NCBI GenBank assembly: GCA_023807065.1
Contig: JAJJLU010004351.1
Span: forward strand, 1-14,487
Length of the DNA: 14,487 bases
Reading direction: 5' to 3'
Source of the DNA: Isotricha intestinalis
Taxonomy: Eukaryota; Ciliophora; Litostomatea; Vestibuliferida; Isotrichidae
The notes below the pieces were generated by a model. It searched no databases. It worked only from the letters and a program-made list of their open reading frames with translations, and was not told the origin of the DNA. The stretch's first letter is position 1; each line of letters starts with the position of its first letter. This document shows, in pieces, positions 1-9,779 of the stretch. The position numbers and the translations under genes were made by a program.

Positions 1-1
1 T

Positions 2-519
2 AAATAAACAAATTTAAATAAATGATCTAAAAATACTTTAGAAGCAAAATTTGTGATTAATTCATTGGATGAATATTTAAGTAATTAAATAAATCAATAA
101 TTAAATATATTTCATATATATAAAATCTTTGTTTTTGATTGAAAACTGAAGAAAGTTGATATTTTTGCATAAAATTAAATTTAACCAAACAAATATAAAA
201 CCAAGGATAATTTAAAGGTGATAATTTTGAAAAATTCAGCTAAAATATGGTATTTTTTTTAAATCTAAATTAAATATTAAATCATTATTTTTATGTTTAT
301 TAAGAAGAAATATAAAATTAAAAAATAATTTATGATATGGTATATGATTAAAAGATAAACTTGTTTTAAAAAATAATCATATAAAGTTTTAAATTACTAG
401 AAATAATAGAAGAAGAAATAAAAATAGAAGAAGAAGAAATAACAGAAAAAGAAGATGAAGAAATAAAAGAAGAAGTACAAATATATAAAGAAGAAGAAGA
501 AATTCATTTAACAAATTAA
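2..519 (+). pseudogene. 3' part of a broken protein gene with an acidic C-terminus
   Basis: I do not recognise this protein. It enters from the left edge and reads in three stages. The first frame covers 2-253, with in-frame TAA at 5, 86, 98, 170, 176 and 182 and TGA at 23 and 140. The second, from about 258 to 386, follows a frame change in the T8 run at 253-260 and has TGA at 333 and 345. The third, 385-519, is uninterrupted, strongly Glu/Lys-rich (43 codons) and ends in tandem TAA TAA at 517-522. Between the stops the codons look like those of the intact giant gene, for example a stretch around NSAKIWYFF and another around LKDKLVLKNN. The acidic tail is probably helical and charged. It could be a pseudogene or a gene in which TAA/TGA are read as amino acids. 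The frame changes argue for decay or assembly error. Confidence 0.5.
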
Positions 520-894
520 TAATTACTTTCTTGTAACTCAAGATTATAAATAATTATATAAATATATTTCATAATCACGGATATTAATAATATTATTTTT
601 AATAAATTTTTAATGAAAAGAATTCCACATATTCCAGTTTAGATCGATACTTTGATGTCCAAGATAAAAATTTGATTTTTTTTCGAAAAAAAGGAGGACA
701 AACATTACTGAAATTCAAATTTAGAAATATTATAGTTATTTTAATATTTGATATCCTATAGTATATTCATATATATTTTTTTTGTTTTTTTAAATAGTAT
801 GATTTAATATAATTAAAAGTCAAAAAAGAATATTATTTATTTACATATTTATTTAGGTTGATATATAATTCTTTTATAAAATTTGATATTTTTT
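520..894. other. Spacer between two convergent loci
   Basis: This A/T-rich stretch lies between the end of the left-edge plus-strand locus and the apparent end of the next minus-strand locus. It holds one open frame worth noting (606-761, separate entry). Directly after it, 761-797 starts with GT, is T-rich and ends in ATAG, so it has the outline of a very short intron, but splicing there would reach a TAA within three codons. If TAA were read as an amino acid, the acidic frame of the left-edge gene would run on to a TAG at 640. No RNA gene or repeat is visible. Confidence 0.4.
606..761 (+). other. Short open frame of unknown origin, no ATG
   Basis: Fifty-one sense codons lie between the TAA at 603 and the TAG at 759. 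The central residues, RYFDVQDKNL then FFRKKGGQTL, look like real protein rather than translated A/T spacer. The frame also uses codons that are scarce elsewhere in the window (tcc, cga, gtc, ctg, ttc, atc), so its base composition differs from its neighbours. There is no in-frame ATG, so it could be a fragment of a mobile element or an exon. I cannot name a family and the coding call is weak. Confidence 0.25.
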
Positions 895-2126
895 TTAATC
901 ATCATTATTAACAAATTGTTTTAATATTGAATCTATATTTACTTTTTTTATTTCTTTGAAATTTAAAAATTACATTTCTTTCTTTTAAATCAGCAAGTTT
1001 AATATTTTCAAATCTAATTAATTACAAAGAAAAATAATCTTCAGTATCATAATCAATTTCTTTATTAATTTCAATAACAGTTGGTTTAGGAACAATTTCT
1101 TTAAAAGCTTATTCAGTATTTTCAAACTCATCCATTTTTTCTTTTCTTTTTATGATTTTTGATTTTTAATATTTTTTTCATTAATTAATTCTATTTTTTT
1201 CTTTTCTTCTTTTTCATCAAATAATCTTTGATATTTAACTCTTAATTTATTTAAATAATAATTAATTCAACTTTCAACTAAATTATTTCTTATATTATTA
1301 ATAATTAAATCTTTAGTAATATTTAACTTAATAAAATGATTTTTAAAACAAGAAACTATCAAAAATAAAATAAAATTCTATTTTCATATGAATTATAAAA
1401 ATTTTCTTTACCAATTGAAACTTGATTTTATTTACTATCTTTACTTCTTAAAAAATCAGTAACTACTTTTAAAATATATGTTTCTTCTAAATTTCTATCT
1501 GGGAAAGAATCATATTTTTCATATCCTATTTCGTTATTTAAATCTTCTTCATCATGTATTTTACTATCAATTGGTGTGAACTCTGAAATTATATTTTTTA
1601 TTGTATTTGTATATTTTGTTTGTTCTGTATCTAATGTTTTAGAATTAAATAAATTTTTATCTGAATTTCTTAAAGTTATTATTTATTTTGTTAGTATTTT
1701 ATTGGAGTGTTTAATATATTCTTTTTAATTTTTGGTTTGAGTTTTTTTAGTTTTATTGGATAAGTTGTTTTTAGTATTTTATAAGTATTTATTTTGGATT
1801 TTGTTTTTATTTGTTTTTGAAACATCTTGAAATGTTATTATATTCATTTTTGATTTTAGTTTGATTAATCTTTCTGTTAAATATTCTTTTGTTATTGAAC
1901 TTGGAGAATATTTGCAAGTTGTTGAAATTGTTGATTTTTGATTATCTTTTATTTACTCTTTTGATTTGAGTTATTGTTGTTTTGGTGTTGTTATTTCTTC
2001 TTGAAGTTTTATTATTTTTTTAATTGAAGTCTTTTTTAATGGAGTTAATTTTAGATTATCAGATAAATTTATTAATTTAGGTAAAACTAAAGGTTTATTT
2101 ATAACAATTTTAGTCATTTTTTTCAT
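895..2126 (-). pseudogene. Broken Lys-rich protein gene of unknown function
   Basis: I do not recognise the protein. It starts at ATG 2126 (a second ATG is at 2117) and a TAG lies three codons upstream. The first frame runs to 1359 without any frame change but contains TAA at 1971, 1953, 1779, 1725, 1683 and 1428 (low coordinate of each). Three more frames then follow one another: about 1358-1150 (TGA at 1267, TAA at 1150), about 1140-965 (TAA at 1109 and 1022) and 963-895, ending in TAA. Each junction is repaired by one base, and two lie in T or A runs. The product would be about 410 residues: a basic, Thr/Ser/Lys-rich N-terminal half, a hydrophobic helix-like stretch near 1370-1340, then a charged helix containing FDEKEEKKKIEL, likely coiled coil. 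No signal peptide is evident. The nine internal TAA codons all fall where Gln is plausible, and there is no internal TAG. Confidence 0.5.
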
Positions 2127-2263
2127 TGATTTCTATTTGAAAAAAAAGAAAATTAAAAAAAAAATAAAATTAAAAATATAGTATAAAAATAATAAAATGA
2201 TATTAAAAATTAGAAAAAAAAGATAATATAATCCTTAATAAATAACCGAATAAAAACCCTAAT

Positions 2264-3603
2264 TTAAAAATCCCCTCCATCCCCATTTCCAAAATTATCA
2301 TCTCCTCCAAAAATTCCATAATTAACATTATCATTTTGTTGATAAATTGAATTCCCAAACCTAGGAGTAGTAGTTCCAGAATGTTCCTCATAATTAGGAG
2401 GTTGATACAATCCATTAACAGTATCATTATTATTATCAATTCCATTATTAAAATTACTATTACCATAATTCCCATCATTAAAATTTCCATCTCCATAATA
2501 ATTATAATTATTAACTTGATAAGTTGGCATAGGAGACATCATAGAAATTCCCCAACGCGTAGTTAAACCTAAAAGTAAAGTTGTATTAAAAGTATCAAAT
2601 TCAGTTGGATATTATTGAGCATAATTATTTAATTCATTTGGTTTATATATTAAATTTCAATTTCGAATAAATGTTTTTATATGACCTTCATCTATAACTT
2701 GCGTATTGTGTTTATTTGATATTGTCATTCTTCCATTATTATTTATTTCATTTGATAAATTCAGATTTATACACATTAGACATATATTTATTCCAAGGGA
2801 TGTTAAGCATGATGTGTGACATACATGTTGTCATGCGAAATGAGTGTTTAATTGATCTTTAGATTCATTTTGGTTTTATTGATTTTGAGGGTTTTCACTT
2901 TCTGATGTTGGGAAATTTCCCATTTCTATATATTGAGGATATTGATTATTGTAATTTGAGTTTGGGATATTTGATACATATGTTATTTCTTTCATACATA
3001 TTATACATTTATTTATTGATATCATTGGAGGGGAACTTTGTCTTATTTCTTTTATTAAATTTTCTAATTGACTTAAATCTTCATGGATTTAATAATAAGA
3101 TGAATCATTTATATTATTATTTATTAATTGTTCTTGATGATCATCTTCTTGTTTTTGAGAAAAATAATAACAAAGATATATAATTTATAATTATGCATAT
3201 TATAATAAGTAATATACCAAAAAAACCTATTAAACCTGAATTTGAAAAATGATGATTTTGGTAATTTTTATTATTATTATTTTTTGAATAAGGATAAATA
3301 TTTCTGATTAAATTAATAGTAGTTGAAATTGCAATATAATAATCTCCTCTTTTTAAATAGTCAATAACAGAATTTATAATATTCATTCTTTGATTTAGAG
3401 AAACATTTTTTTTTGCATTTGTCCAGCAGAAATTAAAACTCTTCCTCCTTTAACATAAATATTAATTGCAAATGAATAAATACAATTTATTGAATTATAT
3501 AGACATTGGGTATGAAAAAAAGACAAGGGGATATTTTTTTTTATTGAAAAAAATTTAAAAATTTTATTAACAATAATTTATATGTATTTTTTATGAACAT
3601 CAT
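2264..3603 (-). pseudogene. Broken TPM-like domain / transmembrane / RING finger protein
   Basis: Read from 3603 (ATG ATG after an in-frame TGA), the product begins with a basic then hydrophobic stretch that could be a signal peptide. Next comes a segment resembling the C-terminal half of the TPM domain (bacterial YgcG and plant TLP18.3 family): VLISAGQMQ, then LKRGDYYIAI. A transmembrane segment near 3235-3165 follows, then a RING finger at 3007-2771: CIIC, a roughly 54-residue loop, x-QHVCHTSC, and CLMC. The tail is Asn/Gly/Asp-rich and ends in NFGNGDGGDF, recalling the Gly-rich ends of YgcG-type proteins. The family suggests a membrane-anchored ubiquitin ligase, but this is inference. Breaks: frame changes near 3540, in the T9 run 3406-3414 and near 3160; TAA at 3089, 2876 and 2612; TGA at 2831 (third RING ligand) and 2657. 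Only the last 92 codons and the TPM/membrane part are open over any length. Confidence 0.5.
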
Positions 3604-4042
3604 TCACTTTCAATTATTATTATTTTTAATTTATTTAATAATTAATTTAAACAATTTATCTTAAATAAAAGAAAATTAATTCATTATTTAATTTAAATAA
3701 TTATTTTTAATAAAAATGTAAGAATAAATTATTTTAAAAATTAATTAATTATTGAAAATTTAATTAATATAAATATTTAATTATTTTATTTTCAAAAGTT
3801 AATTACCTTTTTTTTTAAAACCCTATTTCTGAAATAAAATATTACAGTCAATAAAAAAAGGAATTTTTGATTTAACATTACATTAAATAATAAGTATCAA
3901 ACAAATGATATATATTATTATAAAAAAAAATATAAATATCCTTCCAGAATATATTGATTAATGAAAGATATTATTTTTTTTTTTTCCATTTATATAAAAT
4001 TTCCATATATAAGTAAACAAAGGAAGAATTTATAAAATAAAA
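3604..4042. promoter_or_regulatory. Divergent intergenic region, likely shared promoter
   Basis: This spacer of about 440 bases separates the minus-strand TPM/RING locus from the plus-strand giant gene, so it should hold both upstream regions. It is almost entirely A and T. Near the giant gene there is a T12 tract at 3974-3985 and a TATA-like tatataag at 4006-4013, about 30 bases before the ATG. The ATG sits in an A-rich context (aaaATG), as is common in A/T-rich eukaryotes. TATA-like strings are expected by chance at this composition, so only the position supports the call. No open frame of note is present. Confidence 0.3.
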
Positions 4043-7000
4043 ATGTATCGTATTAGAATATGTAAGATAATAGCATTCTCTATTATAGGAATAGTGATAT
4101 TGGGAATAATAATTGGATTAAGTGTTGGATTGGGTAAAAAAAGAAAAGAAGACAAAAATTATTCAATTGGATATGAAAATGAAGATACAAATGACACTTT
4201 AAATAATACACAAAATGTTTCAACTCAAGATGAAGATGAATATATTGTTCCATCTAATGAAGATAAGGTAATTGTTGATATTACAAGGAAATTAAATCAA
4301 GTTTACATTTATGATGATGTTATTTCAAAAAAACAAAATATACTCTTTGAAGGAAATAAAAATTCTCGTCTTCTTGAAGAAATGCATTCATCTTTAACTA
4401 TACATAATAAATATATGTTATATATTGATGAAATTGATGAATCAAATGATACTAAAATTTATAGTGCTTATGCATTTTTATTATCTATGAAAAAAGAAGG
4501 AGAAAATGATTTAGGGGTTGATATTAGAAATGTAAATAAAATAGATTCAAATATTCCAATGTTAAAATTCTCTTTTTATAATAATGGAACAATTAAAGAT
4601 GTTACTGCACCTCAGGATTCTAATCTTACTATAACTTCTTATTTATATGAATTTTTAGAAAAAATTATTCCTGATGTTACTACAAAAACAAATGATGATT
4701 TATCTAAAAATTATACACTTGATAAAAATAATAAAGTTAAAAAATTAAATATTGCTAAAAATTCATCTTATGCTAATATTGAAGATTCAAAAGAAATAAA
4801 AAACTATGAAATTAATGTCAAAGATGGTAATATTAATAATGTTAAAATGTCTAAAAGAGCAATATTATCAAATTCAAAAAATCTTACTCTTAAAGATAAT
4901 TCTAATTTTACTGAAGAAGTTGAAGGGGATAATATAAGATTTTTCACAAGTTTAATTAAAGAATATAATACATTTGTTGATTCTAATTTAACTTTATCTG
5001 ATGATTCTTATGAAGATGAAAATTTATCACAAAAAATTCATTCATTAATTCAAAATTATGAATTTGATAATTATAATAAATTATTATTAAATCTTAATAA
5101 AAAAGTAGAAAATGGAAATGAAAACAATAAATTTAAAAGACATTTAGATACTTATATTTTGGATCCTTATGCACAATCAATTATATTTACTTATCCTTTA
5201 TTTAAAGCAAATTTCCTTGGTGCAAATGTAGGTTTATTTTCAAAAATTACTTTTTCTCCAAAATCAGGACTTTTTAAATTTGATGTTCTTTTCAACAGAA
5301 ACGGAGAAGAAATTAATGTTATGAATGAAGAAAATTATGTTAATTTTGATGAAATTGTTAACAAAATTGATGTTGTTTTATCTCGTACAAGATATCTTAT
5401 TTCAACTGAAGTTGAAATGAATATTGTAGATCACTTAAATGAAATAAAAGAAAAAATTGATAAGGAATTAAATAAATTATATGTTAATATTGATAAAGTT
5501 CCTGATTTTTCAAATTGTATGGTTGATACATATGAAAAATTATATAAAGCAGTTTTAAATGCAAATGCAAAAAGCTTTGAACAAGTTATAAATAATGCTA
5601 ATAAATGTAAAAACAATTTTGATAATATAATTAATGCAATTAATGAAAATCAAAATAATAATATTGATAATATTTTTTCAAGCAGTAGAGTTGGAATTGA
5701 TAATTTTATTAGCAATGTTGTTAGTAACGCTAATTCAATTTATTCTCATTCACAAGAGTTCTTCCCTAAAATTATGAAAAATTTAAATTTTATTATCAGC
5801 CAAAAATTAGATCCTGATGATGAATTAGAATTTGATATTTGTACTTTTTATGATATTAGAGATATTTTAGATAATATTTATAATATATTTACAAACTTTA
5901 AAACTGAAATAACAAAAGCAATTGAAGTTGAAAATTATACATTTTATTCTTTTATTGATGATGAATTTGAAAAAAATATAGAAATGTCTTTAAAAAAAGT
6001 TGAATATTTTGCTGATAGAATGGAAAAAAATAATTCAATAATTCAAGGTTTGATTTATTATCATAATGATGAAGAAAAGGCAAATGAAATAAGAAAAAAT
6101 TCTATTGAAACTATTAGAGGATTAAGAAAAAAAATTCAAGATATGATTCAACTCATTTTAACACAAATTAATGAGATATATGAAGAAAGAATATATGGAG
6201 AAAATTCAAATTTAAATTCAATTTTTAATACTTTTACAGAACAATATAATGAAATTCTAAATAATGGAACTAATTTAATGCAATTATTAAGAACTCAAGT
6301 TAAATTTGATAAAAATTATACCATTTATTTAGATGATATCAATACAATATTTGAAATTTATTATAATATTTCTGAAACAAAAAGGAAAAATATTAAAAAA
6401 ATTATTGATACATTAAATTCAATTGGTAATGATTATTTAAATGAAAAAAAACAAGAAATTAAAAATATTTTAACAAATGATTTATATGATATAGTAAATT
6501 TGATTAAGCAATTGCATTATCAAGAAGCAGAAATTAAAGTTAATAATTTAATGTTAAAAGAACAAACATTTGAAATAATTTTAAATGAAATTTTAGAATC
6601 AGACGTTAAGGAAATGGTGATTGAAAAATATTCAAATGAAACATTCTTAACACAATTATTAAATGATTATTATTCAGAGCTAAATACAAAATATAATGAA
6701 TTTAATTATACCTATTTAGAAAAAAATTTCAAACTACATTCTGCTCTTTATATGGCAAGACCAACTGAAGCAGAAAGAAAATTACGTCAAATTAAAGGAA
6801 AAGAAGAAAAAACAGGTGATATATTATTTGAAAGATTAACTTTATATATTATTGAATGTATTAATAGAACAATCAAAGAAGCTTATGAATCAGTATATAA
6901 AACTTGGATAGAATTAGTTGATTCTATTTTCTATAGAGAAGTACCTAGAAATATTTATGGATATTCTGGAGACAATCATACAGATTATCAAAATGTTGAA

Positions 7001-9706
7001 AATAAACTTCAAGAAGCTTCGGATTATCTTAATTCAAAAATACAAAAAAATAAAGATTATAAAAGAACATTAGAAGATCAATTTAATATCAAAGACTTGA
7101 TAAAAAATAAACAATATGAAATAACATCAAATTTAGGAAAAATAATAAATTCATTAGAAATATATTTCAATCAAAATTTATGTATTGCACATGAAATAAG
7201 TTGTAAAGATGGTAATCCTGAAAATTTATTATCTCCATTACAACAATATCAATATCAAGTAGCAAAAGCAAGAGAATCAATTGCAGATTTAAATGCTTTA
7301 ATTCCAAAAGCAAGAAGTATGCTTGCAGATGAAACTTTTACTTCATTAAATTCAAATGACTTTAATGATTTATATAATAGAGGATTTAATTATGGAATTA
7401 TAGATTTAATTAAAGAAATAAATGATTTTTTAACAGAATTAAATAAAGAAACTGAAAAATATATGAAATCTTATGTTACTAATATTCAAACTGATTTAAT
7501 GAATGCTTTTTATAGTAATATTAACTTTGAAGGTCTTCAAAAAGAAATAGAAAATATTGCTTTAGAAATTTTTGTTGATCCTTTACCTTTTAGAAAAAAA
7601 GTTGCTAATTTAATGAAAATGGGATGTGGTCCTATTGCAAGAGCTAAACAAATTTATAATGATGAAATTAATTATTATTCAAATAAAGGAGGTTATTATT
7701 TTAATGCTCTTAAATATAAAGAAAATTTTGATTTATTATTAAAAGAAATTAATGAAACATATATGAATGAATCTGATAAATTCTTAGAAGGAATTTCAGT
7801 TTCTCAAAATATTAAAAAAGAAGTTTATGAGAAAATTGAAAATTTCATTACTGAAGGTTATGCTAATTTAATTAGTCAAGTTAATGATTATACACTTAAA
7901 TTCGAATTTTTAGATATGGAATATTCTTTAGAAAATATTATCAGAGATGTTATGGATAAAGAAGAAAAGGATTTAAAAGAAAAAGTTGATCTTGAAATTG
8001 ATCAAAAATATGATTATTATTTAGAAATTTTAGTTAGACAAATTAAAGAAAATCTTGAGAAAAATTATAAAGATATTATTGCAATGATGAATACTCAATT
8101 TAATGCAGCATTTCTATTATATTCAAATTCATCTAATGTTACATCAACATATAAACTTGAAAAATTAGAAGATTCTACATATGAAACATTCTTAAGTATA
8201 GTAACAGATTTCTTTTCTCAAATTAAGGAAATTTATACAGAAAATTCAATTATGAAAGAAGTAGGAGATACCCAAAAAGTTATATTAGAACAATTTGATG
8301 AAACTGCAACTTATATAGGTTTAGTAAATTCAATTAAAGATAATTTAGATTCTTTTGAAAGTGCATCTTTAGATAGATATACACAAGAAAAATTAAACTT
8401 TTCATCAAATATTATTTCAATTATTGTAAAAGCATATAATTTAACATTAGATTCATTTCTTCCAAATGAAGGTCAAGAATACATTAATGGTATTTATAAT
8501 ACTGAAAATGAAATTAATATTGAACCACAATTTGATCTTTTAAATATGACTATTGATAATTCTTATGATTATATTAATTCACTTTTAAATACTTCTGAAT
8601 TAAGTTTTATTAGTAAAACTTTAGCAAATAGATTAAAATCAATATTTAATGACACTAATAATAAATTAAACGAGATTTTACCATCAAAAATTAATAATGT
8701 TATAAATCAAAAATTAGATTTATTTAGTGATAATGTTGAATATTTAATTCCTACAAGTTTCATTGAAAACATGATTAATATGATTACTTCAAAAGAAATG
8801 ATTGATACTTTAAATAAACCAAAAATTTATTCTTTATTACCAAAATCATTTACTGATGGATTCAAAGCTAATTTAACAACAATTTTGGCATCAAAACTTA
8901 ATGTTGATGATTACAAAGATAATTTTATTACAAAATTAACTAATAAATTAAATGTTATTACAAACACATTAAATATTTATAATACAAAAATGTCAATTAC
9001 TTGTAATACAAAAACACAAACAATATTAAATAGTTATATGAATCTAATAAGAGAAGATTATGAATCTTTTCAAGGATCTTTAGATAATTATAAAGAAATT
9101 TACAATTTACCAGTTCAACAAGACAAAAAAGATTCAATATCGAAATTTTTAGTCAATGAAATATATCCTAATATTAAACAAATAATTGATTCATTTGAAA
9201 AAGAGAAAAAGGAGCAAGAAAATAATATTACGACACAAATAAATGCATTTTCAGCATCAGGTGTACTTTTAACAGTTCAAACTGATTTAACAAATACAAA
9301 TATAAGTGAAATAATAGCAGAGATTGAAAAGAGTTTAACTACAATAATGAATGATTTAGCTAATTCAATGGCATCTCAATTTGATGATATTGGAAATAAA
9401 TTAAAAAAAGAATTTACAACTCCATTAACTGGTTTTACATTAAAACCAAAAACAATAATGAGAAATTTACAATCAAATCAATACAATTTAAAAGAAATTA
9501 ATCAACTTTTAGATCAAATACAAGAAAAATATAATGATTTTCGAGATGATGTTTTAACGAATCACAATTTTGTTTCTGTATATACTAAAATTGGTAGTTT
9601 TAAACAATCGTTAAATAATAGTGCAAATCACATAACAGAATATTTCTATTCATATCAATTATTACTTTCTGATTACATTGATCCATTAATTGCTTTAAAA
9701 AAATAG
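4043..9706 (+). CDS. Giant membrane-anchored, heavily N-glycosylated helical protein (main part)
   Basis: This frame of 1,887 codons is open without interruption and is the only clearly intact gene here. The start at 4043 has an A-rich context and gives a short basic N-terminus, then a hydrophobic span at residues 9-31 followed by KKRK: a signal anchor or uncleaved signal. An acidic, Asn-rich linker leads to an N-terminal region (about 75-425) with strand-like segments such as LGANVGLFSKITF near 390-405. The rest, about 430-1887, is mostly long amphipathic helices rich in Asn, Lys, Glu and Ile. There are more than 30 N-x-S/T sites spread along it, about nine Cys and a single Trp, which fits a lumenal or cell-surface protein, although KKRK after the span would favour the opposite topology. 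I do not recognise the family. A helical adhesin or surface rod is possible. The frame ends at TAG 9704-9706, but the gene continues to 10372. Confidence 0.9.
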   Translation: MYRIRICKIIAFSIIGIVILGIIIGLSVGLGKKRKEDKNYSIGYENEDTNDTLNNTQNVSTQDEDEYIVPSNEDKVIVDITRKLNQVYIYDDVISKKQNILFEGNKNSRLLEEMHSSLTIHNKYMLYIDEIDESNDTKIYSAYAFLLSMKKEGENDLGVDIRNVNKIDSNIPMLKFSFYNNGTIKDVTAPQDSNLTITSYLYEFLEKIIPDVTTKTNDDLSKNYTLDKNNKVKKLNIAKNSSYANIEDSKEIKNYEINVKDGNINNVKMSKRAILSNSKNLTLKDNSNFTEEVEGDNIRFFTSLIKEYNTFVDSNLTLSDDSYEDENLSQKIHSLIQNYEFDNYNKLLLNLNKKVENGNENNKFKRHLDTYILDPYAQSIIFTYPLFKANFLGANVGLFSKITFSPKSGLFKFDVLFNRNGEEINVMNEENYVNFDEIVNKIDVVLSRTRYLISTEVEMNIVDHLNEIKEKIDKELNKLYVNIDKVPDFSNCMVDTYEKLYKAVLNANAKSFEQVINNANKCKNNFDNIINAINENQNNNIDNIFSSSRVGIDNFISNVVSNANSIYSHSQEFFPKIMKNLNFIISQKLDPDDELEFDICTFYDIRDILDNIYNIFTNFKTEITKAIEVENYTFYSFIDDEFEKNIEMSLKKVEYFADRMEKNNSIIQGLIYYHNDEEKANEIRKNSIETIRGLRKKIQDMIQLILTQINEIYEERIYGENSNLNSIFNTFTEQYNEILNNGTNLMQLLRTQVKFDKNYTIYLDDINTIFEIYYNISETKRKNIKKIIDTLNSIGNDYLNEKKQEIKNILTNDLYDIVNLIKQLHYQEAEIKVNNLMLKEQTFEIILNEILESDVKEMVIEKYSNETFLTQLLNDYYSELNTKYNEFNYTYLEKNFKLHSALYMARPTEAERKLRQIKGKEEKTGDILFERLTLYIIECINRTIKEAYESVYKTWIELVDSIFYREVPRNIYGYSGDNHTDYQNVENKLQEASDYLNSKIQKNKDYKRTLEDQFNIKDLIKNKQYEITSNLGKIINSLEIYFNQNLCIAHEISCKDGNPENLLSPLQQYQYQVAKARESIADLNALIPKARSMLADETFTSLNSNDFNDLYNRGFNYGIIDLIKEINDFLTELNKETEKYMKSYVTNIQTDLMNAFYSNINFEGLQKEIENIALEIFVDPLPFRKKVANLMKMGCGPIARAKQIYNDEINYYSNKGGYYFNALKYKENFDLLLKEINETYMNESDKFLEGISVSQNIKKEVYEKIENFITEGYANLISQVNDYTLKFEFLDMEYSLENIIRDVMDKEEKDLKEKVDLEIDQKYDYYLEILVRQIKENLEKNYKDIIAMMNTQFNAAFLLYSNSSNVTSTYKLEKLEDSTYETFLSIVTDFFSQIKEIYTENSIMKEVGDTQKVILEQFDETATYIGLVNSIKDNLDSFESASLDRYTQEKLNFSSNIISIIVKAYNLTLDSFLPNEGQEYINGIYNTENEINIEPQFDLLNMTIDNSYDYINSLLNTSELSFISKTLANRLKSIFNDTNNKLNEILPSKINNVINQKLDLFSDNVEYLIPTSFIENMINMITSKEMIDTLNKPKIYSLLPKSFTDGFKANLTTILASKLNVDDYKDNFITKLTNKLNVITNTLNIYNTKMSITCNTKTQTILNSYMNLIREDYESFQGSLDNYKEIYNLPVQQDKKDSISKFLVNEIYPNIKQIIDSFEKEKKEQENNITTQINAFSASGVLLTVQTDLTNTNISEIIAEIEKSLTTIMNDLANSMASQFDDIGNKLKKEFTTPLTGFTLKPKTIMRNLQSNQYNLKEINQLLDQIQEKYNDFRDDVLTNHNFVSVYTKIGSFKQSLNNSANHITEYFYSYQLLLSDYIDPLIALKK

Positions 9707-9779
9707 AAACTGAAGCTCAAAGTATTAAAAATCATTTATATAATTGGCTTACAAGTCAAACAGGAGGAATTGGAAAAAA
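9697..9779 (+). other. Pair of compensating frame changes inside the giant gene
   Basis: The reading frame leaves frame at an A7 run followed by TAG (9697-9706) and returns at ggaaaaaa (9772-9779). Both sites are short homopolymer strings. Aside from these two single-base differences the sequence reads as continuous protein on both sides and between them. Confidence 0.65.

Noticed and set aside
400..500. Simple GAA trinucleotide repeat
   Set aside because: The gaa/aga units are interrupted and stay in one acidic coding frame ending at 517, so they are better read as the Glu-rich end of a protein than as a microsatellite.
761..797. A 37-base GT-AG intron
   Set aside because: It has the right ends and a T-rich tract, but splicing leads to a TAA within three codons, and the frame changes elsewhere in the window are single bases, not introns.
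2203..2496. Minus-strand Met/Ile-rich frame
   Set aside because: It overlaps the Asn/Gly-rich tail of the TPM/RING locus in another frame; its low-complexity Met/Ile/Leu content is what a shifted frame of Asn- and Gly-rich codons gives.
2905..3183. Plus-strand open frame of 92 codons
   Set aside because: It is the antisense shadow of the RING and membrane part on the minus strand, whose zinc-ligand pattern and codon use are far more protein-like.
5431..5616. Minus-strand frame inside the giant gene
   Set aside because: It is antisense to intact coding sequence, rich in Phe, Ser and Leu as expected from complementing Lys/Glu codons.
9697..9706. Programmed Euplotes-type frameshift at A7-TAG as an established feature
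   Set aside because: The return to frame at 9772 has no stop or slip site, and other frame changes in the window (e.g. near 12350) lie far from any stop. Simple indels explain all cases.
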